DNA from: Butyrivibrio fibrisolvens 16/4
Lineage (GTDB): Bacteria; Bacillota; Clostridia; Lachnospirales; Lachnospiraceae
Direction of reading: 5' to 3'
NCBI GenBank assembly: GCA_000209815.1
Contig: FP929036.1
Span: 3,057,982-3,121,981 of the forward strand
DNA length: 64,000 nt
Position numbers and translations under genes: made by a program. Every line of letters starts with the position of its first letter. Within the stretch, counting starts at the first letter, position 1. Shown here piece after piece: positions 18,555 to 28,672 of this stretch. The notes beneath the pieces were generated by a model, which did not search any database, was not told the origin of the DNA, and worked only from the letters and a program-made list of their open reading frames with translations.

Positions 18555-19183
18555 CTACCAGTTTTTCTCAAAACCTTCTGAAACAAACCTATAATCGTCA
18601 CTTTTACCGTCGGCACTCAAAAACAATTCCGCAATAGCGCAGTTATTGAAATCTACATCCCATAATGCAGCTCTAGGAGTCTTTTTAATATACTCAAACA
18701 GGCAATGGCTGAGAGCTCCGTGGCTTACTAGAAGGAGCACATCATCTGAGCCAAGCTCGCCAGATGTAATCATCCTTCGAACTCGCTCAACTAATGCCCC
18801 GGCTCTTGCTACCACCTCATCATAGCATTCGCCACCCTCTGGTGGAATATATTCTGCTGGAGTGTCAAAGCACTGATGTAAAAATCCTGGGTCCTCTTCT
18901 TCCATATTTCTCATCTCGCATACACCAAACGCCATCTCTATAAGATTTGGGTCTGTTTCAACCTGATCTACAGGGATGCCTGTAGCAAGGCTGCCGGTTT
19001 CTATAGCACGCTCCAAAGGACTAGAAATAATCTTTGTGACAACAATTCCAAGTCCATCCAAAAACTCCTTAGTCTGTCTGGCCTGCTGACGCCCCCTCTC
19101 ATTGAGAGGGATGTCAGAGCTACCCTGCAATCTTTTTGAACGTTTAAATCTGTCTGTCCGTGACGAAGTAATAATACTCTCAA
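18555..19183 (-). CDS. Histidine phosphatase (phosphoglycerate mutase-like), frame broken at 19133
   Basis: About 209 residues once the frame is restored. It starts MRVLLLRHGQTDLNVQK with the RHG catalytic His, then PLNERGRQQARQTKEFLDGL, SSPLERAIETG and LLVSHGALSHCLFEY with the second His. The frame is lost in a run of five T (19133-19137 on the plus strand); six would join the RHG part to QGSSDIPLNERG, a standard order in this family. The family covers cofactor-dependent mutases, cobalamin phosphatases and broad phosphatases. The exact substrate is not clear; no cobalamin gene is nearby. Confidence 0.85.
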
Positions 19184-19203
19184 ATTAACACCTCATAGTC
19201 AGT

Positions 19204-20886
19204 TTACTTAAAAATCTTAGCCGAAAACTTATCTACGATTTCCTTAACTGAACCATCTTCAAATGGAGTCTTAAGTCCTACAGCCTTAATCATCTTTGTG
19301 TAGTAATCGCTACCTGAAAGCTTGCAAAGCTGTAAATAATGATTCCAAGCTTCCTTATAATCCTCATCCATCCATACCTTAAACTGCATAGCACAGATTG
19401 ACGCAAGAACATAATCTATATAGTAGAATGGCACATCAAAGATGTGAAGCTGCTTCTGCCAGAATCCGCCAAGGTTATAAAACTCATTCTCAGAGAAATC
19501 GATGTATGGTCTGTACTGAGCCTCGAGCTTCTTCCAGGTTTCCTTACGCTCAGCTGGAGTCATTTCAGGATTATCGTAAACAATGTGCTGGAATTCATCT
19601 ACCATTGTTCCGTAAGGAAGGAATGTGCTGGCATCCTCAATGTGCATCTCGAAGTAATCCTCGTATCTATCACCGAAGAAATTCTTCATCCATCCGTATG
19701 TGAAATATTCCATAGACATAGAATGAATCTCTGCTGTCTCCATTCCAAGCTCATTGTGCTCTGTAATCTCGTCATCACGAACCACGTATGCCTGGAATGC
19801 ATGGCCGCACTCGTGTGTGATTACATCTACATCGCCGCTGGTACCATTGAAGTTTGCATAGATAAATGGTGCCTTGTAGTTTGGAAGATATGTCTGATAT
19901 CCACCGGCAGCCTTATTCTTGCGACCAAATACATCAAACAACTCATGCTTCATCATAAAGTCCATGAATTCCTTTGTCTCAGAGCTAAGCTCTGAGTACA
20001 TATCCTGACCACTCTTAAGAATCTCCTCAGGAGTGCCTGTAGGCTTTGGATTTCCATTTAGGAAATATACACCAAGCTCTGTAGCCTGAAGCTTATCAAG
20101 ACCAAGTCTCTTGGCACGCTTTTCAGCAAGCTTTCCAACGAATGGAACAAAGTATTCCTTAATCTGCTTTCTGAAATTCTCAACATCCTGAGGGCCGTAG
20201 CTATTTCTGTGCATTCTGCAATATGCAAGCTCTGTATAAGAATTGAAACCTAAAAGCTTCGCCTGCTCAGTTCTGTTCTTTACCATCTTGTCATAGATTT
20301 CATCAATCTCAGGTGTAACGCTCATAAACCAGTCTGAAACAGCCTTCTGAGCCTTCTTTCTGATTTCTCTATCCTCATTTGTAGTGAATGGAGCCATAAG
20401 AGAAAGATTATATGTCTCACCCTCGTATTCAATCTTTGCTGTAGCAATAAGCTTGTCATAGCGAGAAGCAAGAGCATTTTCTTCCTGCATAAGAGGAATT
20501 ACATCATCGTTAACTGACTTTGCATCGAGCTCAGCATTCTTGAAAAATACAGGGCCAAGCTTTGTCTCAAGGAAATCCTTGTATGGTGATGCAGCAAGAA
20601 CATTGTTGTACTTGATAGTGGCATTGCTTACCCTTGGCATTACCTCATCAAAATAATCGTTTTCTTTCTCGTAGAATTCATCGGTGTTATCAGCATCATG
20701 TCTGATATATGCAATGTTGTAGGCTGTCTCAAAATCATTAGCAAGCTTATAGAATTCCTTGTGAATTTCAAACTGCTCCTCTCCTGATTTTGCAGCCTGC
20801 TGACGAGTAGTAAGCTCAGCAGCTGTCTTTTCAAAAGCGTCAATATCAGGACGCTCATATGGTAAATCTTTAAACTTAAAATCCAT
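19204..20886 (-). CDS. M3-family oligoendopeptidase (PepF-like)
   Basis: About 560-residue zinc metallopeptidase of the M3 family, acting on oligopeptides in the cytoplasm. The zinc motif is in VITHECGHAFQAYVV, and the third ligand Glu follows in LGMETAEIHSMSMEYF. The N-terminal helical part matches M3 oligoendopeptidase F relatives (pepF/M3). I prefer the ATG at 20886 (MDFKFKDLPYERPDID), which follows AAGGAG, over an earlier TTG at 20910. No signal peptide. It stands alone between the chemotaxis pair and the histidine phosphatase. Confidence 0.92.
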   Translation of the reverse strand: MDFKFKDLPYERPDIDAFEKTAAELTTRQQAAKSGEEQFEIHKEFYKLANDFETAYNIAYIRHDADNTDEFYEKENDYFDEVMPRVSNATIKYNNVLAASPYKDFLETKLGPVFFKNAELDAKSVNDDVIPLMQEENALASRYDKLIATAKIEYEGETYNLSLMAPFTTNEDREIRKKAQKAVSDWFMSVTPEIDEIYDKMVKNRTEQAKLLGFNSYTELAYCRMHRNSYGPQDVENFRKQIKEYFVPFVGKLAEKRAKRLGLDKLQATELGVYFLNGNPKPTGTPEEILKSGQDMYSELSSETKEFMDFMMKHELFDVFGRKNKAAGGYQTYLPNYKAPFIYANFNGTSGDVDVITHECGHAFQAYVVRDDEITEHNELGMETAEIHSMSMEYFTYGWMKNFFGDRYEDYFEMHIEDASTFLPYGTMVDEFQHIVYDNPEMTPAERKETWKKLEAQYRPYIDFSENEFYNLGGFWQKQLHIFDVPFYYIDYVLASICAMQFKVWMDEDYKEAWNHYLQLCKLSGSDYYTKMIKAVGLKTPFEDGSVKEIVDKFSAKIFK

Positions 20887-20935
20887 AATTATTGTCTTCT
20901 CCTTTTCCAAATTTTACGCTAGCTGATATTTTAGC

Positions 20936-20967
20936 ATAATAAAAGGGCTATGCACAACGCATAGCCC
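20936..20967 (-). terminator. Terminator of the FIST-chemotaxis operon
   Basis: A 9-bp perfect stem (20945-20953 with 20959-20967, GGGCTATGC/GCATAGCCC) is followed on the minus strand by TTTTATTAT, 15 bases after the receptor stop codon. Confidence 0.85.
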
Positions 20968-20982
20968 CATAGTTTATTGATA

Positions 20983-21945
20983 TTAAATATCAGTTAATGA
21001 ACCTATCTGTTCAAGCACATTATTCATATCCTCGAACATAAAGCCCTTCTCTGTAATCTTAACTTTCATATTCTCGATATCATTTGAAACTGTATCAAAA
21101 TAGCTTCTAGAATCCTCGATATTATTGGAAATAGAACTGATAGATGACTCGCAATTCACAAAAACCTCACCCATCTGCTCACTCTGTTCTGTTACCTCAT
21201 CAGCAACAGTCTTAATCTGACCAACAACCTCCTGAGTCTCAACTACTCGCTCATGTGATTCACCGATTGCACTCTTAGTGTTATTTACTGATTCAACCAG
21301 TCTGTTGTTGTTTTCATCCAGTTCCTTCATACTATCAAATACAGATGTAACGACACTCTGAATCTCAGTAGAAAGATTTGTAACCTCATCTGCAACAACC
21401 GCGAATCCTCGACCAGCCTCACCGGCACGAGCTGCCTCGATGGAAGCATTGAGGGCAAGAAGATTTGTCTGCTTTGCAAATCCACCAATCTGCTCTACCT
21501 TTTCTCGAATATCATCAAAGCTCTTCTGGAACGCAGCAAATACTTCCTCAACCTCGGCGATAGTATCAGAAACAGCACTGGTACTCTGGTCTACCTTTTC
21601 CATTCCATTGTGGGAATCATCAGCTGTTACAACCAGCTTTTTAACAATATCTTCAAAGGCCTTTGTTATCTCCTCGATGGTTCTAAACTGATCCTTAAAT
21701 CCACTAACCTCATCAGAAATATTACTATACTTGTTTTCAACAACAGAGAATGAATCGCGGATGGTTTCGATGCCAGCTATTGTGTTAGCCTCTTCAGCCT
21801 GCAATTTTTCCTTCTGCTCAACCGAAAACCTGCCTACCTCGCGAATAGCTTTCATTCGGCCTTTTAAATCAACCTTTTTCTCTGCAGCTACCCCTGTATC
21901 CTGTGGCTGTTGAACATCAACCTTTTTCTTTCCGAATAATCCCAT
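20983..21945 (-). CDS. Soluble methyl-accepting chemotaxis protein
   Basis: 320 residues without a membrane segment or periplasmic domain. The C-terminal signalling hairpin is plain: [20 protein letters not shown] then [19 protein letters not shown], the CheW/CheA contact tip. The rest is coiled coil ([18 protein letters not shown] and onwards). Such cytoplasmic receptors need another protein for sensing. The FIST gene upstream, 14 bases away, is the likely partner. Short alpha-helical N-terminus with a Lys-rich start ([15 protein letters not shown]). No CheA/CheW in the window. Confidence 0.93.
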   Translation of the reverse strand: MGLFGKKKVDVQQPQDTGVAAEKKVDLKGRMKAIREVGRFSVEQKEKLQAEEANTIAGIETIRDSFSVVENKYSNISDEVSGFKDQFRTIEEITKAFEDIVKKLVVTADDSHNGMEKVDQSTSAVSDTIAEVEEVFAAFQKSFDDIREKVEQIGGFAKQTNLLALNASIEAARAGEAGRGFAVVADEVTNLSTEIQSVVTSVFDSMKELDENNNRLVESVNNTKSAIGESHERVVETQEVVGQIKTVADEVTEQSEQMGEVFVNCESSISSISNNIEDSRSYFDTVSNDIENMKVKITEKGFMFEDMNNVLEQIGSLTDI

Positions 21946-21959
21946 AATTGCCCCTCCGT

Positions 21960-23054
21960 TTATTCAAACACTGCGCAAACCATTGTCTGATTTACGTGTT
22001 GCTTCTTATATTGTTCTCCACCTCCTACGATACCAACATGAGGTCCAACTGATTTCATCTCGGAGATGAATGTGTCAAGATAACCTCTGTTTGAATACAG
22101 GAGATGTCTGTAAATGCAATTTATAGATAGAATAAACGAAATATGGCTATTCTCATCTCTGATATTGCGACGAGTGTCAGCACCAATTGATTCGTAATCT
22201 TTCAACTCCAGAACCTGAATTGAATCATTCTCATTGATTCTCTTGTAGCTGATTAAAGAGCCATTATTTCCGATAGCATATGGGCTTGTTATGAATATCT
22301 GATCACCAATAACACGTCCAAGTGGATTAGTTAATACATTGTCAACAAGCTCATTTCTCGAAACATTAGCATCCTGGCAATATACATCAGCAGCTGGACG
22401 ACCATCAAGAGATATACATTCCTTTGCACTCAAGTTTACCTTGGTTGCAATATGTGTTACTGGGCATTCCATTGGACCATAAATGTTCTCAGAATAAGTT
22501 CTAATTTTTCCAGACTTGTTCTTTAAAAGAGCATAGCAACAAGCATTTTCATAAAGCTGACCATTAACCAATACCTTTGGAGAATAGCCGTCTGGATATC
22601 CAAAAACTGTACCTCCAACAATTGGAATACGCGCACGCTCTAAAGCTACATTTAATGTAGTTACAAGTCGCTCTTCATCATTAGTACAGAACTCCAGGCA
22701 AATTGTATTGCCATCTCCTGCCTGAATCTTTGAAACCTTTTCTTCCATGGCAGGAATATCGAGCATAGGCGCTGTTGAAAGATTTCGAACAACACCTACC
22801 TCTACTTCAGCATCATTTCCAAATCCCAAAAGTAGCATTCTTTTATCAGAAGAGGTTGTATCATAATATGAAATAGTTCCGGTTCCGATTATCGGTACAT
22901 TCGGGAATTTTTCAGCAATCAGTTTAGAAGCTTTTTCAAACTGATTAAAAGAAGATAATAAAACTAAAAATTTAGGCGCTGATATTTTTGAACAAGCTTC
23001 AGCCACAGCAGCCTCAACCTCTGTTTTCATCGATGTTCCTATAGATATTTGCAT
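21960..23054 (-). CDS. FIST domain sensory protein
   Basis: About 364 residues covering FIST_N (residues ~1-190, including [19 protein letters not shown] and [12 protein letters not shown]) and FIST_C ([19 protein letters not shown], then a stretch ending [20 protein letters not shown]). FIST modules are ligand-binding sensor domains often linked to chemotaxis and two-component proteins. I chose the ATG at 23054 (MQISIGTS) because AAAGGGG lies 6 bases upstream; the longer reading adds a hydrophilic extension. It is 14 bases before a receptor gene that has no sensor of its own, so the two probably form one sensing unit. Confidence 0.9.
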   Translation of the reverse strand: MQISIGTSMKTEVEAAVAEACSKISAPKFLVLLSSFNQFEKASKLIAEKFPNVPIIGTGTISYYDTTSSDKRMLLLGFGNDAEVEVGVVRNLSTAPMLDIPAMEEKVSKIQAGDGNTICLEFCTNDEERLVTTLNVALERARIPIVGGTVFGYPDGYSPKVLVNGQLYENACCYALLKNKSGKIRTYSENIYGPMECPVTHIATKVNLSAKECISLDGRPAADVYCQDANVSRNELVDNVLTNPLGRVIGDQIFITSPYAIGNNGSLISYKRINENDSIQVLELKDYESIGADTRRNIRDENSHISFILSINCIYRHLLYSNRGYLDTFISEMKSVGPHVGIVGGGEQYKKQHVNQTMVCAVFE

Positions 23055-23201
23055 AAAAAACCCCTTTCTGTGTTTGTCCCCACTTAATTGGATTTTAGCA
23101 CAGAAAAGGGTTCTTTCTAATTTTTTCACATTATATTCAATAATATTTAACAAAGAATTAAATATGAGTAATTATAATAGGCAAGCCTTGAAAATAACTT
23201 G

Positions 23202-24509
23202 CTATTCATATCTTAAGGCATCAATAGGGTTGAGCTTTGCAGCCTTATTAGCTGGATAGTATCCGAAGAAGATACCAATAGCCATAGAAAATGCTACCGC
23301 AATAACGATACTTGAAACAGATACTGCTGCATCATATCCCATAAGCTTAACTGCTACCATACCAAGGCCTATTCCAAAGAAGATTCCTATGATACCACCG
23401 ATAACACATATTACTACCGACTCTGTGATGAACTGAAGTCGAATAGATGCATTTGTGGCACCAAGGGCCTTTCTTGTACCAATTTCCTTTGTACGCTCGG
23501 TAATGGAAACCAGCATAATATTCATAACACCGATACCACCAACTACAAGAGATATTCCTGCAATTACTGATAGTGCCACCTGAATCATACTAATCATAGT
23601 ATTCATCTTCTCCATCATAGAATCCATACTAATGGCAGCGATTTCATAAGCATCATTTCTTGAATAGAAATTAACGTTGAAATAATCTCTAACAGTTTTA
23701 ACAAAGGTATTATTGTCCGTATTTACGGATGTAACAACCATTACATAATCAAATCCTTTATTTAGATTATGATTAATTCTTCTGGCACAATTCAAAGGAA
23801 CCATAAGCTCCGTAGTAGGATTGTCTGATTCACCAAATGTAAACTGCTCTGCTACATATTCATAAACACCTACAACATAGAAGTCATAGAAAGAACCATC
23901 AGGCCTGGTTACCTCGATTTCTTTACCTAAAACTGCATCTTTATTTCCTTTGTAAAGACGATCTACAAGCTTGTCTGAAACCATACAGACCGCCTTTCCT
24001 TCAGTAAAATCCTGCTGTATGAAGCCACGACCTGCCAATATTTCCTTGTCGTTAAACTCCATATAATCCCTGTTGTAACCGACTATTCGTGTCTTTGCAG
24101 TTTTGCCATTTTCAGTAACCTTGCTTGGTGAATAATAATCGTCAACACTTTCATCAATAAGGATGTATTTGACATCATCTGAAAACTCTTCCTTGAAAGA
24201 AAGAAGCATATCCTTTGAAATCTTATCCTCATCTCTCATTTCTCTGACGTAGCCAGAGCCATAATTCATACCAGAATCATCTTTGTCATCTTTGTCGTCG
24301 GTAGATTTTTGCATAACACCAACCTGAAGATTGTTAGCTCCTAAGCCTTGCATTGTAGAATTGACAATTAAAGTGATTGAATTACCAACTGTCATTATGG
24401 CAATTACGGATGCGATACCGATAATAATTCCAAGCATTGTAAGCAAGGAACGCATTATATTAGCTTTAAGTCCCGCTAATGCTACGAGGACGTTCTCTGT
24501 AAATAACAT
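23202..24509 (-). CDS. MacB/FtsX-type ABC transporter permease
   Basis: 435 residues: a first membrane helix (residues ~17-40, LTMLGIIIGIASVIAIMTVG), a long extracytoplasmic MacB_PCD domain (~45-290) and three C-terminal helices with the FtsX domain (VVGGIGVMNIMLVSITERTK, then GTRKALGATN). The family moves substrates or couples mechanically to the outside rather than through a classical pore. Its start overlaps the ATPase stop by one base. It is the last gene of a six-gene GntR operon (28479-23202), and with the ATPase and the HlyD-like adaptor it forms a MacAB-like exporter. The substrate is unknown; peptides or antimicrobials are common for the family. Confidence 0.92.
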   Translation of the reverse strand: MLFTENVLVALAGLKANIMRSLLTMLGIIIGIASVIAIMTVGNSITLIVNSTMQGLGANNLQVGVMQKSTDDKDDKDDSGMNYGSGYVREMRDEDKISKDMLLSFKEEFSDDVKYILIDESVDDYYSPSKVTENGKTAKTRIVGYNRDYMEFNDKEILAGRGFIQQDFTEGKAVCMVSDKLVDRLYKGNKDAVLGKEIEVTRPDGSFYDFYVVGVYEYVAEQFTFGESDNPTTELMVPLNCARRINHNLNKGFDYVMVVTSVNTDNNTFVKTVRDYFNVNFYSRNDAYEIAAISMDSMMEKMNTMISMIQVALSVIAGISLVVGGIGVMNIMLVSITERTKEIGTRKALGATNASIRLQFITESVVICVIGGIIGIFFGIGLGMVAVKLMGYDAAVSVSSIVIAVAFSMAIGIFFGYYPANKAAKLNPIDALRYE

Positions 24510-25237
24510 TATGCGCCCTCCTTTTCTTTTAAACCATTCCAGTTTCCTGTTGACTCTCCGATGATGCTTCCATCCTTAAGAGTAATAATTCTTTGTGTTT
24601 CCTGTGAAAGCTCTGGTGAGTGAGTGATAAGAACAATTGTCTTACCCTGCTCCTCGTGAAGTCTGTGGAAAATATCCATGATAAGACGACCAGTTGCAGA
24701 ATCCAAAGCTCCGGTAGGCTCATCCGCAAGGATAATTGCCGGATCATTTGCCATAGCTCTGGCAATAGCTACACGCTGCTTTTGTCCACCTGAAAGCTCA
24801 TCTGGCTTGTGAAGCATTCTGTCTGTCATTTCCACCTGCTCTAAAAGCATCTTAGCACGTTCTGTTCTCTCAACTCTTCCCATTCCAGCATACATCATAG
24901 GAAGCTCTACATTTTTAAGAGCTGTTGTTCTAGCTATAAGATTGTATGTCTGAAAAACGAATCCAATCTTTTTATTTCTGAGTGCTGAAAGCTCGTGATC
25001 CTTAGCCTTCTCAATATCTACTCCATCAAGGGTGTATTCTCCAGCTGTAGGTCTGTCCAAAGCTCCGATGATATTCATCAAAGTAGACTTTCCTGAACCA
25101 GACTGACCTACTATGGATACAAACTCGCCCTTGTTAACTGAAAAATTCAATCCGTGAAGCACCTCAAATTCATTGGGTGTTCCAATAAAGAAGCTTTTAT
25201 GTATATTGCGAAGGTCTAGCATAATATTTTCTGCCAT
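24509..25237 (-). CDS. MacB/LolD-type ABC transporter ATPase
   Basis: 242 residues. Walker A in [15 protein letters not shown], signature [16 protein letters not shown], Walker B in [12 protein letters not shown] and switch His in LITHSPE are all intact. The close spacing and one-base overlap with the permease gene show it serves that permease. It lies 9 bases after the adaptor protein gene. Confidence 0.95.
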   Translation of the reverse strand: MAENIMLDLRNIHKSFFIGTPNEFEVLHGLNFSVNKGEFVSIVGQSGSGKSTLMNIIGALDRPTAGEYTLDGVDIEKAKDHELSALRNKKIGFVFQTYNLIARTTALKNVELPMMYAGMGRVERTERAKMLLEQVEMTDRMLHKPDELSGGQKQRVAIARAMANDPAIILADEPTGALDSATGRLIMDIFHRLHEEQGKTIVLITHSPELSQETQRIITLKDGSIIGESTGNWNGLKEKEGA

Positions 25238-25246
25238 AAAAACCTC

Positions 25247-26635
25247 CTAATCGAAAGTAATATAATCCATTACGTCTGTGCTAGGTCCGTCTGTTACTAC
25301 TGCCTCAATAGTCATGCCCTTCTTAAGACCATCACCCTTTACCTCAACATAATAATCACTTTCAAGTCCCTTTTTAACCTTAATGTCCTTCTTTGTTCCA
25401 TCATCCTCTATGACTGTTACATAGAAGCTTCCATCATCTTCATTTGTCTTAACACAATCATAAGGAACGCAAATAACATTCTTTGCTGAATCAAGAATAA
25501 CACTGGCCTTTGCAGTCATACCAACACGCATTCTATCATCATTATCTTTCATCTTGATTTTTACCTTGTATGAAGCAACACCTGTGGCAGCTGGCTGACC
25601 CTGTGGATTTCCACCTATAGAACCTTCAGAAGCAAGTGAAACAAATGTAACCTCACCATCAAAGGTCTCATCACCTGTAGATTCAAATTTAACCTTTGCA
25701 GGAAGACCTGTAGAAATCTTTGCTATATCATATTCATTAACAGTAGCTTCAACGATAAATTCTGATGTATCTGCTATCGTAAATACGGTATTACCCTGAG
25801 CATAGTTGTTTCCTTCTGTTACATTCATTGTAAGAATATAACCTGAGATTGGTGCTTCTACATGAGTAGCATCTTTGCTCTCGTAAATCTTGTCTTTTTC
25901 ATCAACCTGAGTGTAATTCTGGTTGAATGCCTGTCTAAGCTGAGCAAGCTCAATCTGATTCTGGTATGTAATTATAGAATCCTGTAATGTCTTGATACCA
26001 TCTCTTTTTGCCTCGTAAGTTTCGATTGTAAAATTGTATCTAGACTGGCAGATAGCTGCTTCACTTTCGTATCTTTCTTTTCTATCATCATAGTTAGGGT
26101 GCTCTAAATATTTATCATATGCATCCTTAAGATTATCATAGTATAGCTTCTTCTCATCTAACCATTTCTGGTCGTCTTCAATCTGCTTTTGTGTATCAGC
26201 AATCTTCTTATTTAAATCACCGATGTTTACTTCCGACTCTTTATTAGTGATATTGTACTGTGCATTGAGCTCGCTAATTTTTCTATCATAATCATCACCA
26301 TCAAACTCAACTACAACTGCACCTTTTTCAACATAATCCCCAACTTCATAGTTGATTTTCTTAACCTTAACACCAGTCATGCTACCACCGATTGTAGATG
26401 TAACCTTTGCGGTGTCTGTTGCATTAAGAGTTCCAGTTACGCTGACTGATTTCTGAACATCCATCTGCTCAACTGTGGCTGTAACTGGCTGATTCATCTG
26501 CTCCTCAAGAAGCTCCTTAGCTTTGTTTATGCTATAACGAACATATAAAACTATGGCAGTTATTATCGCAATTACGATAACCAGTTTGATATGCTTCTTG
26601 AAGAAGCCCCCTATCTTTTTTAAAAAACCTAACAT
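25247..26635 (-). CDS. HlyD/MacA-like membrane-fusion adaptor protein
   Basis: About 462 residues: one membrane anchor at residues ~15-35, a lipoyl/barrel-sandwich first half (TATVEQMDVQKSVSVTGTLN), a coiled-coil hairpin (~110-230, with DLNKKIADTQKQIEDDQKWL), the second half-motif (THVEAPISGYILTMNVTEGN) and beta-barrel domains. I chose the ATG at 26635 because GGAGG precedes it; the ATG five codons earlier overlaps that site. The protein links MacB-type permeases to the outside. In a monoderm cell it probably acts as an extracytoplasmic chaperone of the export complex. Confidence 0.92.
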   Translation of the reverse strand: MLGFLKKIGGFFKKHIKLVIVIAIITAIVLYVRYSINKAKELLEEQMNQPVTATVEQMDVQKSVSVTGTLNATDTAKVTSTIGGSMTGVKVKKINYEVGDYVEKGAVVVEFDGDDYDRKISELNAQYNITNKESEVNIGDLNKKIADTQKQIEDDQKWLDEKKLYYDNLKDAYDKYLEHPNYDDRKERYESEAAICQSRYNFTIETYEAKRDGIKTLQDSIITYQNQIELAQLRQAFNQNYTQVDEKDKIYESKDATHVEAPISGYILTMNVTEGNNYAQGNTVFTIADTSEFIVEATVNEYDIAKISTGLPAKVKFESTGDETFDGEVTFVSLASEGSIGGNPQGQPAATGVASYKVKIKMKDNDDRMRVGMTAKASVILDSAKNVICVPYDCVKTNEDDGSFYVTVIEDDGTKKDIKVKKGLESDYYVEVKGDGLKKGMTIEAVVTDGPSTDVMDYITFD

Positions 26636-26656
26636 TTTTACTTCCTCCATTTTGTC

Positions 26657-27406
26657 CTAAACCGAAAGCTTGTTGTCCATAATCCATGCTGTAATAAAAT
26701 ACATCACAGCTGTAAGTATTATATGAAATACCGCATCAACTGCTGTAGCTATTCCGGAAAAACCACCTACTGCAGCCTGAAGTGCATCACTAACATTGCC
26801 CACCATAAATGCTATAAGGAAAAATACTATAAGGCTAAGAACACCATTAAATCTGTTTCCTAAAAGCAGTGTGGCACAAATTACTACTGCAAGATATCCC
26901 ATAGAAATAAGGAAAACCCATGAAATAATTGTTTGAATCATAGTAAGCGAAAACGTATAAGCAGTCAACTCTGTTCCCGCCTCTTTAAGTACCACATTAA
27001 AAAGATCTAAAAATGCCTTCACATCATCGTATCTTACGGCGAGAATTGTTATATCGGCAATTGCGAGGACTGTATAAAACACACCTGCAATGATAACTGA
27101 CAAACCGTTTTCTAATGTCTTTGCACCTAAAATCTTATAGCTGCTGTTTGGTGTCATAAAAAGCATATAGCTTTGCTTTGTATTAATATCTCTGCTTAAT
27201 ATGTGAATTCCATGTACTCCTATCAAAAAGACACTGCAAATGGCAGTAAAGGCTAGACCTGTAACAGATAGACCCAACCATCCATCGCTCTTAGCCACCA
27301 CGCTAATAGAAAATATCAGTTGAAAGAAAGCTGTTATGCAAAGGATAATTCCTTTCATTTTCCAAGTTTTTCTGAATTCATATTTCATTAAAGTTCCCAT
27401 TAGCAA
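26657..27406 (-). CDS. ABC-2-like membrane permease subunit
   Basis: 249 residues with six predicted membrane helices and no other motif. Its start overlaps the end of the upstream ATPase gene by 7 bases, so it is that ATPase's membrane partner, as in YtrA-type operons. The hydrophilic loop HILSRDINTKQSYMLFMTP is usual for this poorly characterised permease group. The substrate is unknown. Confidence 0.85.
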   Translation of the reverse strand: MLMGTLMKYEFRKTWKMKGIILCITAFFQLIFSISVVAKSDGWLGLSVTGLAFTAICSVFLIGVHGIHILSRDINTKQSYMLFMTPNSSYKILGAKTLENGLSVIIAGVFYTVLAIADITILAVRYDDVKAFLDLFNVVLKEAGTELTAYTFSLTMIQTIISWVFLISMGYLAVVICATLLLGNRFNGVLSLIVFFLIAFMVGNVSDALQAAVGGFSGIATAVDAVFHIILTAVMYFITAWIMDNKLSV

Positions 27407-28122
27407 GCACCTCCCATTTCAATACTGCCAAATACTTCTCTGTACTTATCAGCCAATGAAATGCATTGATTCTGTCTAAGCTCTTCAACCTCATACACAC
27501 CAACAAGTTTTGACCTATTAATAAAGATTGCGTAATCAACAACCGATTCAAGCTCTTCAACCAAATGGCTGGATACTAAAAGGATCTTATCCTCTCCGGC
27601 GTGTTTGATAATTGCATTTAAAACCTCATCTCTTGCAAGAAGATCGATTCCATTAAGTGGTTCATCAAGCATATAGACCTTTGCATCTCTTGCCATAGTA
27701 ACTGCAACCTTAAGCTTTGCAAGCATACCTGATGAAAGATTTTTGCACTTCAACTTCTTTTCAAGAGCCATATCCTGAAGCATTTCATCATATTTTTCCA
27801 TTGAAAAATCTGCAAAGAAATCCTGATAATATTTCCCAACATCGCCTATTGTCATCCAGTCATAAAAATATGGCTCTGTAGACATATAGGCTACATCTCT
27901 TCTGCTGTCTACCCCAACAGGAGAACCGTTATAATTAACCACACCTGATGTTGGCTTAATCAATCCTGCGGCCATTTTCATCCAAGTAGTCTTACCGCTT
28001 CCGTTAGGGCCAAGCATTGCATAAATATGTCCTGGCTCAAGCTTTAATGAAATGCCATCTACAGCTGTTTTGCCGAGGAATTTTTTTGTAAGCTCAATAC
28101 TTTCTAACATACTAATATCCAT
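27400..28122 (-). CDS. ABC transporter ATPase (YtrB/BcrA-like)
   Basis: 240 residues. Walker A is GPNGSGKTTWMKMAAG, Walker B is VYMLDEPLNGID and the switch is LLVSSHLVEELESVVDYA. The signature (LSSGMLAKLKVAVTMA) departs from LSGGQ, as often seen in ytr-type ATPases. It follows the GntR gene by 6 bases and pairs with the downstream permease. Such systems respond to cell wall stress or antimicrobials in several Firmicutes; the role here is inferred. Confidence 0.93.
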   Translation of the reverse strand: MDISMLESIELTKKFLGKTAVDGISLKLEPGHIYAMLGPNGSGKTTWMKMAAGLIKPTSGVVNYNGSPVGVDSRRDVAYMSTEPYFYDWMTIGDVGKYYQDFFADFSMEKYDEMLQDMALEKKLKCKNLSSGMLAKLKVAVTMARDAKVYMLDEPLNGIDLLARDEVLNAIIKHAGEDKILLVSSHLVEELESVVDYAIFINRSKLVGVYEVEELRQNQCISLADKYREVFGSIEMGGAC

Positions 28123-28128
28123 CCTCCA

Positions 28129-28479
28129 CTATTTAGTTTTCTTAATAAGTTCGATTGCCTCTTCCTTTGTGATTCCCAGCTCATATATCTGTCTAAGGAA
28201 ATCATTGAGGCATCCCTGAGCCATTTCCTGTCTACACTGAATGATGGTTTCTTCATCATCGGTGACAAATGTGCCCATTCCTCTTTTGGTGTAACAAACC
28301 CCTTCACGCTCAAGTTCCTGATAAACTCTAGCTGCAGTATTAGGATTAATTGTGTACTGTACTGCTAAATCTCTGCTGGAAGGAAGTTTTTCACCTGGTT
28401 TGATTCGCTCATTAATAATATCCAGCTTTATTGAATTAATAACCTGGATATATATAGGCGTTTTTGAATCATATTGCAT
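28129..28479 (-). CDS. GntR-family regulator, YtrA subfamily
   Basis: 116 residues: an N-terminal winged helix (PIYIQVINSIKLDIINERIK, then LPSSRDLAVQYTINPNTA and VYQELEREGVCYTKRGMGTF) and only a short C-terminal helical tail for dimer formation, the mark of the YtrA subfamily. These repress ABC transporter operons that follow them. Here the six genes to 23202 lie downstream without large gaps. A perfect 20-bp palindrome overlaps its promoter and is the likely operator. Confidence 0.94.
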   Translation of the reverse strand: MQYDSKTPIYIQVINSIKLDIINERIKPGEKLPSSRDLAVQYTINPNTAARVYQELEREGVCYTKRGMGTFVTDDEETIIQCRQEMAQGCLNDFLRQIYELGITKEEAIELIKKTK

Positions 28480-28505
28480 ATGTATACTCCTCCGTGTTGT
28501 ACCTC

Positions 28506-28546
28506 TGTACTATGTAGATAGTACACTAGTATAATATTATTGTCAA
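28506..28546 (-). promoter_or_regulatory. Promoter and GntR operator palindrome
   Basis: Read on the minus strand, TTGACA (28541-28546) and TACTAT (28518-28523) are 17 bases apart. The perfect palindrome TGTACTATGTAGATAGTACA (28506-28525) covers the -10, so binding there would block RNA polymerase. Confidence 0.75.
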
Positions 28547-28549
28547 CAC

Positions 28550-28652
28550 CCTAAAAATAAAAACACCAAGTTACACTCTCTAGCCTTAATATTGACCCAT
28601 CGCGAGATTGGCTTGGGGTTCAATATTAAGAGCTTGAGAGTTACTTGGTGTT
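28550..28652 (-). terminator. Very long hairpin after the AraC gene
   Basis: Arms 28562-28595 and 28620-28652 pair over about 33 bases with a few mismatches and a 24-base GC-richer loop. On the minus strand the hairpin is followed by TTTTTATTTTTAGG, so it can end the AraC transcript. The stem is much longer than in usual terminators. Confidence 0.7.
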
Positions 28653-28672
28653 CTCTAATAGTGTACTTTTTC

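Noticed and set aside
18555..19183. Two overlapping phosphatase genes
   Set aside because: The RHG part and the rest are one protein interrupted in a run of five T.
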